Below are positions 44,552-52,530 of a stretch of DNA of 64,000 bases, in pieces (the stretch's first letter is position 1; every line of letters begins with the position of its first letter). The notes beneath the pieces were generated by a model, which was given only the letters and a program-made list of their open reading frames with translations, was not told the origin of the DNA and made no database searches. Both the position numbers and the translations under genes were made by a program. Location: assembly GCA_022510845.1 (NCBI GenBank), contig JAFLSR010000004.1, positions 28,164 to 92,163 of the forward strand, read 5' to 3'. This stretch comes from Treponema sp. (lineage in GTDB: Bacteria; Spirochaetota; Spirochaetia; Treponematales; Treponemataceae).

Positions 44552-45816
44552 TTGAGTCTCGTAAGCGCGTTACGAGCGGCGGACGTTACTTCCTCGGGGT
44601 AGTCGAGATAAGTTACGTACAGGAGACAGTCGAAGGCAGACTTGTCGCCCAGCGTGCCCAGCGCGTCTATGATGGCAAGAGCCACTGTCTTGCTGGGAAA
44701 ATTCCTTTCTTCCTGCGCCTTGTTCAGTTGCGTCATATAGTCGGAAAAAAGTTTCACCGACTTGCGCGACGATATGCTTTCCACGCATTTGACCGCGCTT
44801 GCAAACTGGCCTTCGTCCAGAAAATTTCTTTCGAACGCGGATTTTGCCACGCCGAAATATTTTTCTCCAAGTTCCGCAGCCCGTGTCCACTTGTTCTCGG
44901 CGAGAACTTTCGCGCACTCAAGCTGGAAGCCCGCAAGGTCGTAGGAATTCTGGGAAGTTTCCGTTATCATCATAGACTTTGCCAGCGCGTTTTCCGCGAG
45001 TTCCGAACGCAAACTTGAAGAAATTTCGCTTTTTTGATAAATTTTGAAAAGAGTTTTCAGCGAATCGAAATTCGCGCCCTCGATTTCATTGAGAATCTCG
45101 TTCAGCGACTTGTCGGCGATTTTGGCAAGCGAGTCCTCCACGGTTGGGCGGATTTCATGCCACAATCCGAGCCGCAGGACCGAATAAAGCGGCGCGAACG
45201 ACGAGCCGTTTCCAATCCGTCCGAGCGTTTCCACTGCCTTGCGCTCGCTTTCTCCAGCCGCATTTTTTGAAGCCACTGCATCGGAAAGAAATTCGTTTAT
45301 GAATTCGACGCACGGCTCGAAATTCTTTTTGGCATAGAAAACCGCCAGTTTGTCGAACACGCTCACGCGCACGTTGTCGTCATCGAATGCGTAGAACACG
45401 CCTTTCAGAATGTCAACGGTTTCTTTTTGCGCGCGCATGTATTCCGCATCCGAAAGCGAAAGTGTCGCTGCCACCGCAAGTCCTGCAAGGTCTCGGTCGT
45501 TTTTGAGGATTTCGGAATTTTCCACGACAAATTCCAGCGCGGTAATGGCGAGCGATGAATTTTCGCCCGCGCGGCTCACTGCCGCAGTTTTTTCGGAAAT
45601 GTCGCCCTTCAAAAATTGCACGATTGGGTCTTGGGCGGCAAGGTTCTTTTGCGGGGATGCGAATCCGAATGTCGATGCGAGCAATGCCGCGAAAAAAATG
45701 CCGCACAATCGTTTCGGAAAAAGTCCGCGAGTTGCGCCGCGCATTTTCGCTTGGGCGCAGGATTGCGTTTCCAATATTTTCAAAAATTGAAATCTCAGTA
45801 AATCTAAAAGTTTCAT
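44545..45816 (-). CDS. HEAT-repeat-like exported or membrane-anchored protein
   Basis: A 423-residue protein. ATG 45816 has GGAG six bases upstream, though an internal ATG at 45744 gives a shorter form with a cleaner signal-like sequence (LCGIFFAALLASTFGFA). The body is all-helical with repeated 35-40-residue units; the last ones, ALAIIDALGTLGDKSAFDCLLYVTYLDYPEEVTSAARNAL, read as a HEAT repeat, and so does AVETLGRIGNGSSFAPLYSVLRL near residue 210. Such proteins are usually scaffolds. It is co-directional with comEC and the PilZ gene. Function unknown. Confidence 0.72.
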   Translation of the reverse strand: MKLLDLLRFQFLKILETQSCAQAKMRGATRGLFPKRLCGIFFAALLASTFGFASPQKNLAAQDPIVQFLKGDISEKTAAVSRAGENSSLAITALEFVVENSEILKNDRDLAGLAVAATLSLSDAEYMRAQKETVDILKGVFYAFDDDNVRVSVFDKLAVFYAKKNFEPCVEFINEFLSDAVASKNAAGESERKAVETLGRIGNGSSFAPLYSVLRLGLWHEIRPTVEDSLAKIADKSLNEILNEIEGANFDSLKTLFKIYQKSEISSSLRSELAENALAKSMMITETSQNSYDLAGFQLECAKVLAENKWTRAAELGEKYFGVAKSAFERNFLDEGQFASAVKCVESISSRKSVKLFSDYMTQLNKAQEERNFPSKTVALAIIDALGTLGDKSAFDCLLYVTYLDYPEEVTSAARNALTRLKW

Positions 45817-45846
45817 AAGGACTCCAGAATTTCCAGGTTGAATTCG

Positions 45847-47106
45847 TCAGACGGAAGAGCCGTCTTCTTTTTCTTTGTTTTTTATTGATGCGTGGGCGGA
45901 ATCGAAAAATTTTTCCGCATCCTCCATCGAAGGAAAACCGTTTTTCGGAGAGTTCGTAACATTTGCGTTTCCATCCGTGTCCTCCTGTTTTTCTGAATGC
46001 AGTTTTTTGTAGATGGATTCCGCATTGTCCGCGATGAGGTCTTCTTCCAAATTGTCTTCCCCCTCCTCGTTCCTAAGCTCGTTTATCGCCTGCTCCTCGT
46101 GCTTCTGTTCTTCGGGAATCACCTTGTACACGAACGTGAGAATCACGTTGCGCATTGAGGATTCGATGTGAGTGCATTCGAAATGAAGGCGCGACTGGTT
46201 GTGCGACTGGTTGAATTCTACGGAGCGGACGACGCCGTACATCACGATTGGATTGCTGTCGATTTCAAATTGGAGTTTGACCTGGATGTTCGGAACGCCC
46301 TTGCCTCCCACGCGAATCAACGCGCCGTCTGAACTAATGTCCTCGATGAGGCATTTGTAGCCGGGCGCGGTTTCGATTTTCATGTAATCCGTGACGGCTT
46401 CCTTAATCAGATAGAACTGCGCGTTTATGTTGCATTCGGTTCGAATCGAATGCCGCTTTTGCATTCGCGTTATGTTTTCGGACTGCCTCAAAAACAGCAC
46501 TTGCTTTCCGAGCATACCGCCAGTGCGCAGAACCGTCGTGTCGAATGCGTAGGCGGCGTCGCCTTTGCGCCAAAGATATATGTTGATTTCCTTTCCAATC
46601 CAGTCGTCCGCGGGAATCGCTATTCGGCCGTTTTGAACAGGCACCATTATCGCCATTTCGCTCGCGTTGTTCACAAGCATCGAAGAAAAGATGCCGCTTC
46701 CTTTGAGTATGATTCTAAGTTTTTGATTTGAGGCGAGTTGCCTTGTGGTTTTTAGGCCACGCTTGTTGTCGGCGGAAAGTTCAACCTTCGTCCGAAATTT
46801 GTAGAGCTTCGAAAGGAACGCTTGGGTTTTGGGGTCGTTTTCCGTGTGGTTTTTCTTCGCTTTTTCGATTATCGTGGCGACGCATTTTGAAACCGCCTTG
46901 TCCGAAATGTATAGGGAAAGCGGCTCGTCCAGCCCCGTTGTCTTTGCGAGTCTCCAGAGCATCGTGATTTCAGAAAGAGTGAATTTGTTGTCAAGTCCAG
47001 CCGCGAAAAAATTCATCATTTCGGAAGACGACTTGAAGAACCACACTCCCAAAAAAAGGACGAGGCCTCCAATCACGACTATCATTGCGTTCAAGAAAAG
47101 ATTCAA
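45847..47106 (-). CDS. PilZ-domain membrane protein, c-di-GMP receptor candidate
   Basis: A 419-residue protein with an N-terminal membrane helix (about residues 5-25), a YcgR-N-like middle part and a PilZ domain beginning at residues ~215-230: KRHSIR supplies the RxxxR motif and EDISSDGALIRV the DxSxxG motif, the two elements that bind cyclic di-GMP. A long acidic tail (from about 335) follows. By analogy it may link c-di-GMP to motility or envelope functions; no flagellar gene is adjacent, so the target is open. Its start is 62 bases from the divergent CPBP gene. Confidence 0.85.
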   Translation of the reverse strand: MNLFLNAMIVVIGGLVLFLGVWFFKSSSEMMNFFAAGLDNKFTLSEITMLWRLAKTTGLDEPLSLYISDKAVSKCVATIIEKAKKNHTENDPKTQAFLSKLYKFRTKVELSADNKRGLKTTRQLASNQKLRIILKGSGIFSSMLVNNASEMAIMVPVQNGRIAIPADDWIGKEINIYLWRKGDAAYAFDTTVLRTGGMLGKQVLFLRQSENITRMQKRHSIRTECNINAQFYLIKEAVTDYMKIETAPGYKCLIEDISSDGALIRVGGKGVPNIQVKLQFEIDSNPIVMYGVVRSVEFNQSHNQSRLHFECTHIESSMRNVILTFVYKVIPEEQKHEEQAINELRNEEGEDNLEEDLIADNAESIYKKLHSEKQEDTDGNANVTNSPKNGFPSMEDAEKFFDSAHASIKNKEKEDGSSV

Positions 47107-47168
47107 ATCCGCTTCTCCCCGCGCCCCTTGAAAAACGACGCAAGATACTCTAACATTATTTTAATTAT

Positions 47169-48056
47169 ATGACAAAAACAAAATTTTATCTACAGTTTTT
47201 TTTCGTCGTGGCGTTTTTTGTCCTGCCCCCGCTTTTCGCGCCGTTTTTTCCAGGCGGAGAATCTGCCGTGGAATTTACGGGATTTTCTTGGTGGAACGCG
47301 GCGTGCTTTTTGGCCGCGTTTCTTCTGATTTTTTTTCTCGGCGAATTTCACGAGGACGTTTTCCGCGCCTTTCCCTTTTCTCCGAGCGGTGAATCGCGCG
47401 GGCTTTCTTCGGAAAAAAACGGCCCGCAAAAAGACGCGGCTCTTCGCCCAAAATTTTTCGATTCGTTTTTTCGCGGAATTTTTTCCTTCTTTTCGTCCAA
47501 AGCCGGAAAGTTGCGGCGCGTCATCGTCTTTGCGGAATTCCTCAAAACTTTCGGCCTTCTCTGCGCGTCGCAGGCGTTTTTCGAGTGCGTCGGATTGCTG
47601 ATGAAAGTTCGCCATGAAGCGAACGTCGTTTTTCCAAAAAGCGTCGCTGAGGCGTTGTCATGCGCCGCGGCATTTTTGGTTGCGGCATTCTACGAGGAGG
47701 TTCTTTATCGCGCATACCTTCCCTTTTCGCTTAAGATGCTTTTCAGGAAAAAAATTCCTCCGAAAAAGGATGGCTCGGATACAGAAAGCAAAACTGTGGC
47801 GGATGCGGTTTCTGCGCAAGGCGAAAGTTCGGCGCGGTTTTTCGATGCGGCGTTTGAGTTTGCCGCCATCGCGATTTTTGCATTTTCGCATCTTAAAAAC
47901 GGCTTTCTTGCGGTGGCGAACGCCGCTGTCGCCGGATTTTTCCTCAGACGCTGCGCCGTGAAAACCGGCGGAATCAAGGCGGGGTTTTTCGCGCATTTTT
48001 TGTACAACGCGCTGACGCTCGCGCTTTTGATGATGGCGGACTTTTACAAAACCTAG
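47169..48056 (+). CDS. CPBP (CAAX-like) intramembrane metalloprotease
   Basis: A 295-residue polytopic protein with the three glutamate-zincin motifs of the CPBP/Abi family: FYEEVLYRAYLP (EExxxR, about residues 175-186), FAFSHLKNG and FFAHFLYNALT near the end. Bacterial members process prenylated or peptide substrates or have unknown roles. Charged low-complexity inserts lie at about 80-100 and 195-220. The last two codons and the TAG stop come from the left arm of palindromic repeat copy D, so the C-terminus (YKT) may have been reshaped by the repeat. Confidence 0.82.
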   Translation: MTKTKFYLQFFFVVAFFVLPPLFAPFFPGGESAVEFTGFSWWNAACFLAAFLLIFFLGEFHEDVFRAFPFSPSGESRGLSSEKNGPQKDAALRPKFFDSFFRGIFSFFSSKAGKLRRVIVFAEFLKTFGLLCASQAFFECVGLLMKVRHEANVVFPKSVAEALSCAAAFLVAAFYEEVLYRAYLPFSLKMLFRKKIPPKKDGSDTESKTVADAVSAQGESSARFFDAAFEFAAIAIFAFSHLKNGFLAVANAAVAGFFLRRCAVKTGGIKAGFFAHFLYNALTLALLMMADFYKT

Positions 48057-48128
48057 AAATGTTATTAAAATGAATGGTTTTGTGTAAAAATTGAATGAAA
48101 TTTAATACAAATTAAGATATTTTCTAGG
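48052..48128. repeat. 77-bp palindromic repeat, copy D
   Basis: From CCTAGAAATGTTATTA to the complement of CCTAGAAAATATCTTA. It fills the whole gap between the convergent CPBP and alr genes. Its left CCTAG supplies the TAG stop of the CPBP gene and its right CTAGG, read on the minus strand, supplies the TAG stop of alr, so both genes end inside the repeat. It is well placed to act as a bidirectional terminator (inferred). Confidence 0.9.
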
Positions 48129-49311
48129 AAAGATAGATTCTTTTTACGCGCTTTGAAACGCTCGTCAGGATTTCATAAGGAATCGTGCCTTGCGCGTCTG
48201 CCAAATCCTGCGCAGTGCAAAGCGCGCCGCTTTCCGCAGGCCCGAAAATCACGGCGCGGTCGTAACGCTTTACGTCGCTTTCCATGCCTATTTCTGCCAT
48301 GCATTGGTCCATGCAGATTCGTCCGCGCACCGGATATTTTTTTCCGTTGATTGCAACTTCAAGTCCCGACGAGGCGCGGCGCAAAAGCCCGTCGGCGTAG
48401 CCAATGGACAAAACCGCGATTTTGCTTTCCCTTTCGCATTTCCAAGTGCTGCCATAAGAAATGCCCGCGCCTTTTGGAAGCGTCCTCACCGCGCTCACTG
48501 TTGCAACGAACGCCATCACGGGCTTCGGCTCGAACTGAATTCCTTTTTTGGACAAGTATCGCGAAGTTATTCTTCCGGCGCAGTATCCGTACAGGATTAT
48601 TCCGGGACGAACCATGTCGAACTGCCATTCGGGATGGTCGAGCAATGCCGCGCTGTTCGAGCAGTGGACGATGCCCGTGGTGATTTTTTCCGCGCGAATC
48701 GAATTTATCGCAAGCATGAATTTCTCGTATTGCCTTTGCGTCGAGACGCGGTGGGTTGCGGAGGTTTCGTCCGCGCTTGCGAAGTGAGTGCAGATTCCGC
48801 CCAGCGAAAGGATTTGGGAGGCTGCGATTTTTTTCGCCAAATCTTTTGCCTCATGCGGAAGACATCCGATTCTTCCCATTCCTGTATCGACTGCAAGGTG
48901 CACGGAGAATTTTCTTGTGGCGTTGTCCGAGGGATTTTTGTTCGAAGAATTTTTTTGTGACGCAAAGAATTTTTTCGCTGCGGCTTCAAGCAAATCGACA
49001 TATTCCGAATCGCCTGCTAGAGGCGTGAGTTCGTGCTTTACGAGCGCGCGCATTTCTGATGCGTCGCAAAGGCTCAAAACCAAAATCGGCCGGGTGATTC
49101 CAGCCTTCCGCAGTTCGATTCCCTCTCCCACCGTGGCAACGGAAAGGAATTCTGCGCCGCATTCCACGGCGGTCTTCGCGCAGCACACCGCCCCGTGTCC
49201 GTAGGCGTCGGCCTTGACTGCGGCGCAAATCTTCACACCGGGACGCAGGTTGTTCTTTATCTGCGCGATGTTGTGTGCGAGATTCCCAAGATAGATTTCC
49301 GCGATTCTCAT
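48124..49311 (-). CDS. alr: alanine racemase
   Basis: Makes D-alanine for peptidoglycan. ATG 49311 gives MRIAEIYLGNLAHNIAQIKN; the PLP lysine is K33 in AAVKADAYGHG. Further blocks are VHLAVDTGMGRIGC, GIVHCSNSAA, MVRPGIILYG, and GISYGSTW containing the catalytic tyrosine. Length of 395 from this start is normal. An upstream in-frame extension to 49446 passes through the C8 tract and is not family-like. The TAG stop lies within palindromic repeat copy D. A possible promoter (TTGCGC, TATCAT on the minus strand) lies just upstream of the start. Confidence 0.93.
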   Translation of the reverse strand: MRIAEIYLGNLAHNIAQIKNNLRPGVKICAAVKADAYGHGAVCCAKTAVECGAEFLSVATVGEGIELRKAGITRPILVLSLCDASEMRALVKHELTPLAGDSEYVDLLEAAAKKFFASQKNSSNKNPSDNATRKFSVHLAVDTGMGRIGCLPHEAKDLAKKIAASQILSLGGICTHFASADETSATHRVSTQRQYEKFMLAINSIRAEKITTGIVHCSNSAALLDHPEWQFDMVRPGIILYGYCAGRITSRYLSKKGIQFEPKPVMAFVATVSAVRTLPKGAGISYGSTWKCERESKIAVLSIGYADGLLRRASSGLEVAINGKKYPVRGRICMDQCMAEIGMESDVKRYDRAVIFGPAESGALCTAQDLADAQGTIPYEILTSVSKRVKRIYLS

Positions 49312-49367
49312 TCTGAAAAACGATGATACTTTTTTTTTCGGATTTGCGCAATATGCTTTGTTGAAAG

Positions 49368-49375
49368 CCCCCCCC
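49368..49375 (+). repeat. C8 homopolymer between alr and lipoprotein gene
   Basis: Eight consecutive C bases, reading as G8 towards alr, in the 173-base divergent gap. It lies 57-64 bases upstream of the alr ATG and about 110 bases upstream of the lipoprotein gene ATG, outside the best -35/-10 boxes of both. Confidence 0.85.
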
Positions 49376-49446
49376 ATGCATAAAAAATCGTTGCAAAAAA
49401 TGCTTGTGTTTTCCTTGCGACTTTTTGGAATTTTTTGTTCCGACAC

Positions 49447-49475
49447 TTGCCTTGTTTCTAAAAATCAGATATAAT
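49447..49475 (+). promoter_or_regulatory. putative sigma-70 promoter of the lipoprotein gene
   Basis: TTGCCT at 49447-49452 and consensus TATAAT at 49470-49475, spacer 17 bases, ending 9 bases before the ATG, so the transcript has almost no leader. Confidence 0.6.
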
Positions 49476-49484
49476 TTACGCCAA

Positions 49485-50465
49485 ATGAAAATGTCAAAAA
49501 TCTCAAAAATGTCAAAAAAATTCAAACGCCTTTTCGTTGTGTGCGCCGTGCTTTTGCCGCTCGCGTTTTTTTCGTGCCAGTCAACTTCTGGCAAAGGTGC
49601 GCAAGACGAATCTGTTGGGGCGAAGTCTTCAAGTTCTTCCTCGGAAAGCGAAAGGTCAAGGCTCAAGGACATAAATATCACTGTAACCTCTTCTCCGGGC
49701 GAAACCTCAAAAGGAAAACCGTTTTCCGCGCCGTACAAGATTCACGTGGCGAAGTCGGACGGAACTCCATATTCGGAAATTGCAATCGTAGCGGAATACC
49801 CCGCGTCGCGCGATGGTGATTCTGTTTCATTCGGAAAGGAAACGATTGTAACCGACAAAGACGGAAACGCTTCTTTCTCCCCGCCCGCCCCTCAGTTTTC
49901 CGTAAAATCTTACGTGTTTTTTTATCCTGAATCTTCCGCGTCGTTGAAAAGCCTTGCCGAAGCCTCCAAGACGCAAGCCGCTTGGAACGTGCGCACGAAC
50001 GCCACCTCGCGCTTTGGCATTTTGGTTTCGATTGTGGACTACAATCAAACCGGAGGCATTTATTCGGGTGGCGGAGCGCAGCCTTCAACGCAAGCCATGA
50101 CCGTCGCTTTGTGGAAGATGGGGCTGACTGGTTCGCAGAACGCGGACTTCCATAATTCGGTGGATGCAAACGACCCTGTGAGAATTCACGCGGACGCGCA
50201 AAGGCTGATTCGCGGAAATTCCACTTTTCGGTATGTGGTCTACGGCCGCGTGAAGTACGCCGAAAAAATGAGCCAAGACGCGCAGGGAAACTGGGTGGTC
50301 TCGCTTGCAGGCGATGCCGGAGTTCTCGAACTTGCTACGGGAAAGGTCCTGCTCAAAACTTCCAAATCGGTTTCTGTTAAGAACAAGTCGCAATACAACG
50401 CCCTGAAATCCGCGCAAGAAGAGATGGCGCGTCTGTTTGCAGAAGAAATCGTCTACGGACTTTAG
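49485..50465 (+). CDS. lipoprotein of unknown function
   Basis: A 326-residue protein with a basic N-terminus, a hydrophobic core and the lipobox LAFFSC (cysteine at about residue 28), hence an outer-surface or periplasmic lipoprotein. A Ser-rich linker leads to an Ig-like segment (LKDINITVTSSPGE ... KIHVAKSDGTPYSEIAIVAEYP, about 60-130). The C-terminal part, RFGILVSIVDYNQTGG through FRYVVYGRVKYAEKM, resembles the LPP20/CsgG-like repeat unit of spirochaete lipoproteins, but this is a weak match. ATG 49485 is preferred over an upstream in-frame ATG at 49404. thrC follows after 13 bases. Confidence 0.75.
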   Translation: MKMSKISKMSKKFKRLFVVCAVLLPLAFFSCQSTSGKGAQDESVGAKSSSSSSESERSRLKDINITVTSSPGETSKGKPFSAPYKIHVAKSDGTPYSEIAIVAEYPASRDGDSVSFGKETIVTDKDGNASFSPPAPQFSVKSYVFFYPESSASLKSLAEASKTQAAWNVRTNATSRFGILVSIVDYNQTGGIYSGGGAQPSTQAMTVALWKMGLTGSQNADFHNSVDANDPVRIHADAQRLIRGNSTFRYVVYGRVKYAEKMSQDAQGNWVVSLAGDAGVLELATGKVLLKTSKSVSVKNKSQYNALKSAQEEMARLFAEEIVYGL

Positions 50466-50478
50466 TTGAGGAATTGAA

Positions 50479-51858
50479 ATGCTTTATCTTGACACACGCG
50501 ACAAAAATTTTAAAGTCGATTTCAAGTCGGCAGTAATGGGCGGAATGAACGCCGCGACTGGCGGACTTTATGTTCCGGAAAGTTTCCCGAAAATCGAATT
50601 TGAAAAATTTTCAGAGAATCCAGATTTCCGAAAAGTCGCATTTGAAATGATTTCTCCTTATGTCGGGGACGAGATTCCCGAAAGCGACTTGCGGCGGCTG
50701 ATTGACGACGCGTATCCGTTCGATCCGCGCCTCGAAAAAATAGACGACAAGTCCTACGTGCTCGAACTTTTTCACGGGCCTACGTGCGCTTTCAAGGATT
50801 TTGGGGCGCGTTTTATGGCGCGCGCAATGTCGTACTTCAACCGCGGCTCGGAAGGAAGGCTTCACATTTTGGTTGCCACTTCGGGCGACACGGGAAGCGC
50901 GGTTGGCTCGGCGTTCCACAACGTGGAAGGCTTGGACGTTACGATTCTTTATCCTGAAGGAAAAATCTCTCCGTTACAGGAAAAGCAGCTTTCGACATTC
51001 ACAGGGAACGTGCGCGCGCTCAGGGTAAAAGGCACGTTCGACGATTGCCAGAAATTGGTTAAGACCGCTTTCACCGACTCAAGCCTGCGGAACAAGTTCC
51101 GGCTTTCCTCCGCCAATTCGATAAACATCTCGCGCCTTTTGCCGCAGAGTTTTTATTATGCGCACGCGGCGTTGCAGGCAAGGCGCGAAAATCCCGGAAA
51201 GAAAATCATCGCTGTTGTTCCGAGCGGAAATTTCGGAAACCTCACCAGCGGACTTATCGCGCGGGAAATGGGCGCGCCGATTGAAGGCTTTGTCGCGACT
51301 ACGAATTCAAACCACACGATTCCAGATTGGATTGCAACGAGCAGATACGAGCCGCGTCCTTCCGTGGAGACATTTGCCAACGCGATGGACGTAGGCGCGC
51401 CTTCCAACTACGAGCGCATTTCGTATATGTATTCGCTTGAGGAAGTGAGAAAACTTTTCGCTTCGTTCTGGCTCGACAACGACGGAATCATAAGCGCGAT
51501 TCGAGAATGCCATGAAAAGTGCTCGTATACGATAGACCCGCACGGCGCGGTGGCGTACAAGGCTTGGCAAGAAATCGTTGCGGGCGGGCTTTCAAAAATT
51601 TCGCGCGACGCGGACATAAAGAAGCCAGGCCTCACTCCGAACGTTCCCGATTGGGCGGACTGCGTTTCGGACTGCGTTGGAATGATTTTGGAAACCGCCT
51701 CCCCCGCAAAATTCGGGCAGACCGTAAAACTCGCCACGGGAAAAGAGCCTGCCCTTCCCGAACGGCTTGAGCGCGTGATGGAACTTCCCGACAATTCAGT
51801 TCCGATGGAAAACGACTACGGAAAATTCAGCGCATGGCTTGAAGAAAACCTGCACTGA
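50479..51858 (+). CDS. thrC: threonine synthase
   Basis: PLP enzyme converting O-phosphohomoserine to threonine. The PLP lysine is K106 in GPTCAFKDFGARF; the phosphate-binding loop is SGNFGNLTSGLIA, and ATSGDTGSAVGSAF and ILYPEGKISPLQEKQL are also characteristic of the longer, E. coli-like ThrC. Length of 459 is normal. The N-terminal MNAATGGLYVPESFP matches the typical Thr synthase start. No other threonine-pathway gene lies in the window; the upstream lipoprotein gene is a probable chance operon partner. Confidence 0.95.
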   Translation: MLYLDTRDKNFKVDFKSAVMGGMNAATGGLYVPESFPKIEFEKFSENPDFRKVAFEMISPYVGDEIPESDLRRLIDDAYPFDPRLEKIDDKSYVLELFHGPTCAFKDFGARFMARAMSYFNRGSEGRLHILVATSGDTGSAVGSAFHNVEGLDVTILYPEGKISPLQEKQLSTFTGNVRALRVKGTFDDCQKLVKTAFTDSSLRNKFRLSSANSINISRLLPQSFYYAHAALQARRENPGKKIIAVVPSGNFGNLTSGLIAREMGAPIEGFVATTNSNHTIPDWIATSRYEPRPSVETFANAMDVGAPSNYERISYMYSLEEVRKLFASFWLDNDGIISAIRECHEKCSYTIDPHGAVAYKAWQEIVAGGLSKISRDADIKKPGLTPNVPDWADCVSDCVGMILETASPAKFGQTVKLATGKEPALPERLERVMELPDNSVPMENDYGKFSAWLEENLH

Positions 51859-51870
51859 TTCGCGCGGGCG

Positions 51871-52362
51871 CTACATATCCTTGTAGGTCTGCACTGCGTC
51901 TTCCAAATGCTCGATTTGTATTTCGGCTTGCTTGAACATTCCAAGCGAGTCGGATTCGTCGTGGTAATGCTTTTCGCAGACCACGCGCTTGATTCCGCAA
52001 TTTATGATGAGCATTGCGCAGGTGCGGCACGGAGTCATCTTGCAGTAGACCGTTCCGCCGTCAATCGAAATTCCGCGCTTTGCCGCCTGGCAGATGGCGT
52101 TCTGCTCTGCGTGAACCGTGCGGACGCAGTGTTGGGTCGTAGAGCCGTCGTCGTGAAGCATTTTTTTTAGGAGATGCCCCGCCTCGTCGCAATGCGGAAG
52201 ACCCGCGGGACTTCCGACATATCCCGTGACTAAAATCTGATTGTCGCGCGCAATGACGCAGCCGCTTCGTCCGCGGTCGCAAGTGGCGCGCTTTGCGATT
52301 GTCCGCGCGACTTCCATAAAGTATTCGTCCCAAGTGGGGCGCGTGTATTTTTCTTCCGACAT
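51871..52362 (-). CDS. dCMP deaminase (ComEB family)
   Basis: A 163-residue zinc-dependent cytidine-type deaminase. The catalytic HAEQNA (residues ~85-90) and PCRTCAMLIINCGI (~108-121) supply the zinc ligands and proton-shuttling glutamate; the N-terminal RPTWDEYFMEVARTIAKRATC and SGCVIARDNQILVTGYVGSP are typical dCMP deaminase blocks. It would supply dUMP for thymidylate synthesis. It is convergent with thrC (12-base gap) and divergent from dacA. GGAG precedes the ATG on the minus strand. Confidence 0.93.
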   Translation of the reverse strand: MSEEKYTRPTWDEYFMEVARTIAKRATCDRGRSGCVIARDNQILVTGYVGSPAGLPHCDEAGHLLKKMLHDDGSTTQHCVRTVHAEQNAICQAAKRGISIDGGTVYCKMTPCRTCAMLIINCGIKRVVCEKHYHDESDSLGMFKQAEIQIEHLEDAVQTYKDM

Positions 52363-52489
52363 ATTTTTCTCCTTAAGAAATCCGATTCCTTGTGAGAATC
52401 TTTTGCGAAGAAATATTTTATCAGAAAAAAACGATTTGGTCTAGTGAGCGCGAGTTCAAGGCGTTTTCCTTGTCCGAATAATGCGGCAG

Positions 52490-52517
52490 TTGACAAAGAA
52501 TTTCATTTTGCTATAAT
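52490..52517 (+). promoter_or_regulatory. sigma-70 promoter of dacA
   Basis: Consensus TTGACA at 52490-52495 and consensus TATAAT at 52512-52517 with a 16-base spacer, 14 bases before the dacA ATG. Confidence 0.75.
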
Positions 52518-52530
52518 TTTTTGAAAGCCT

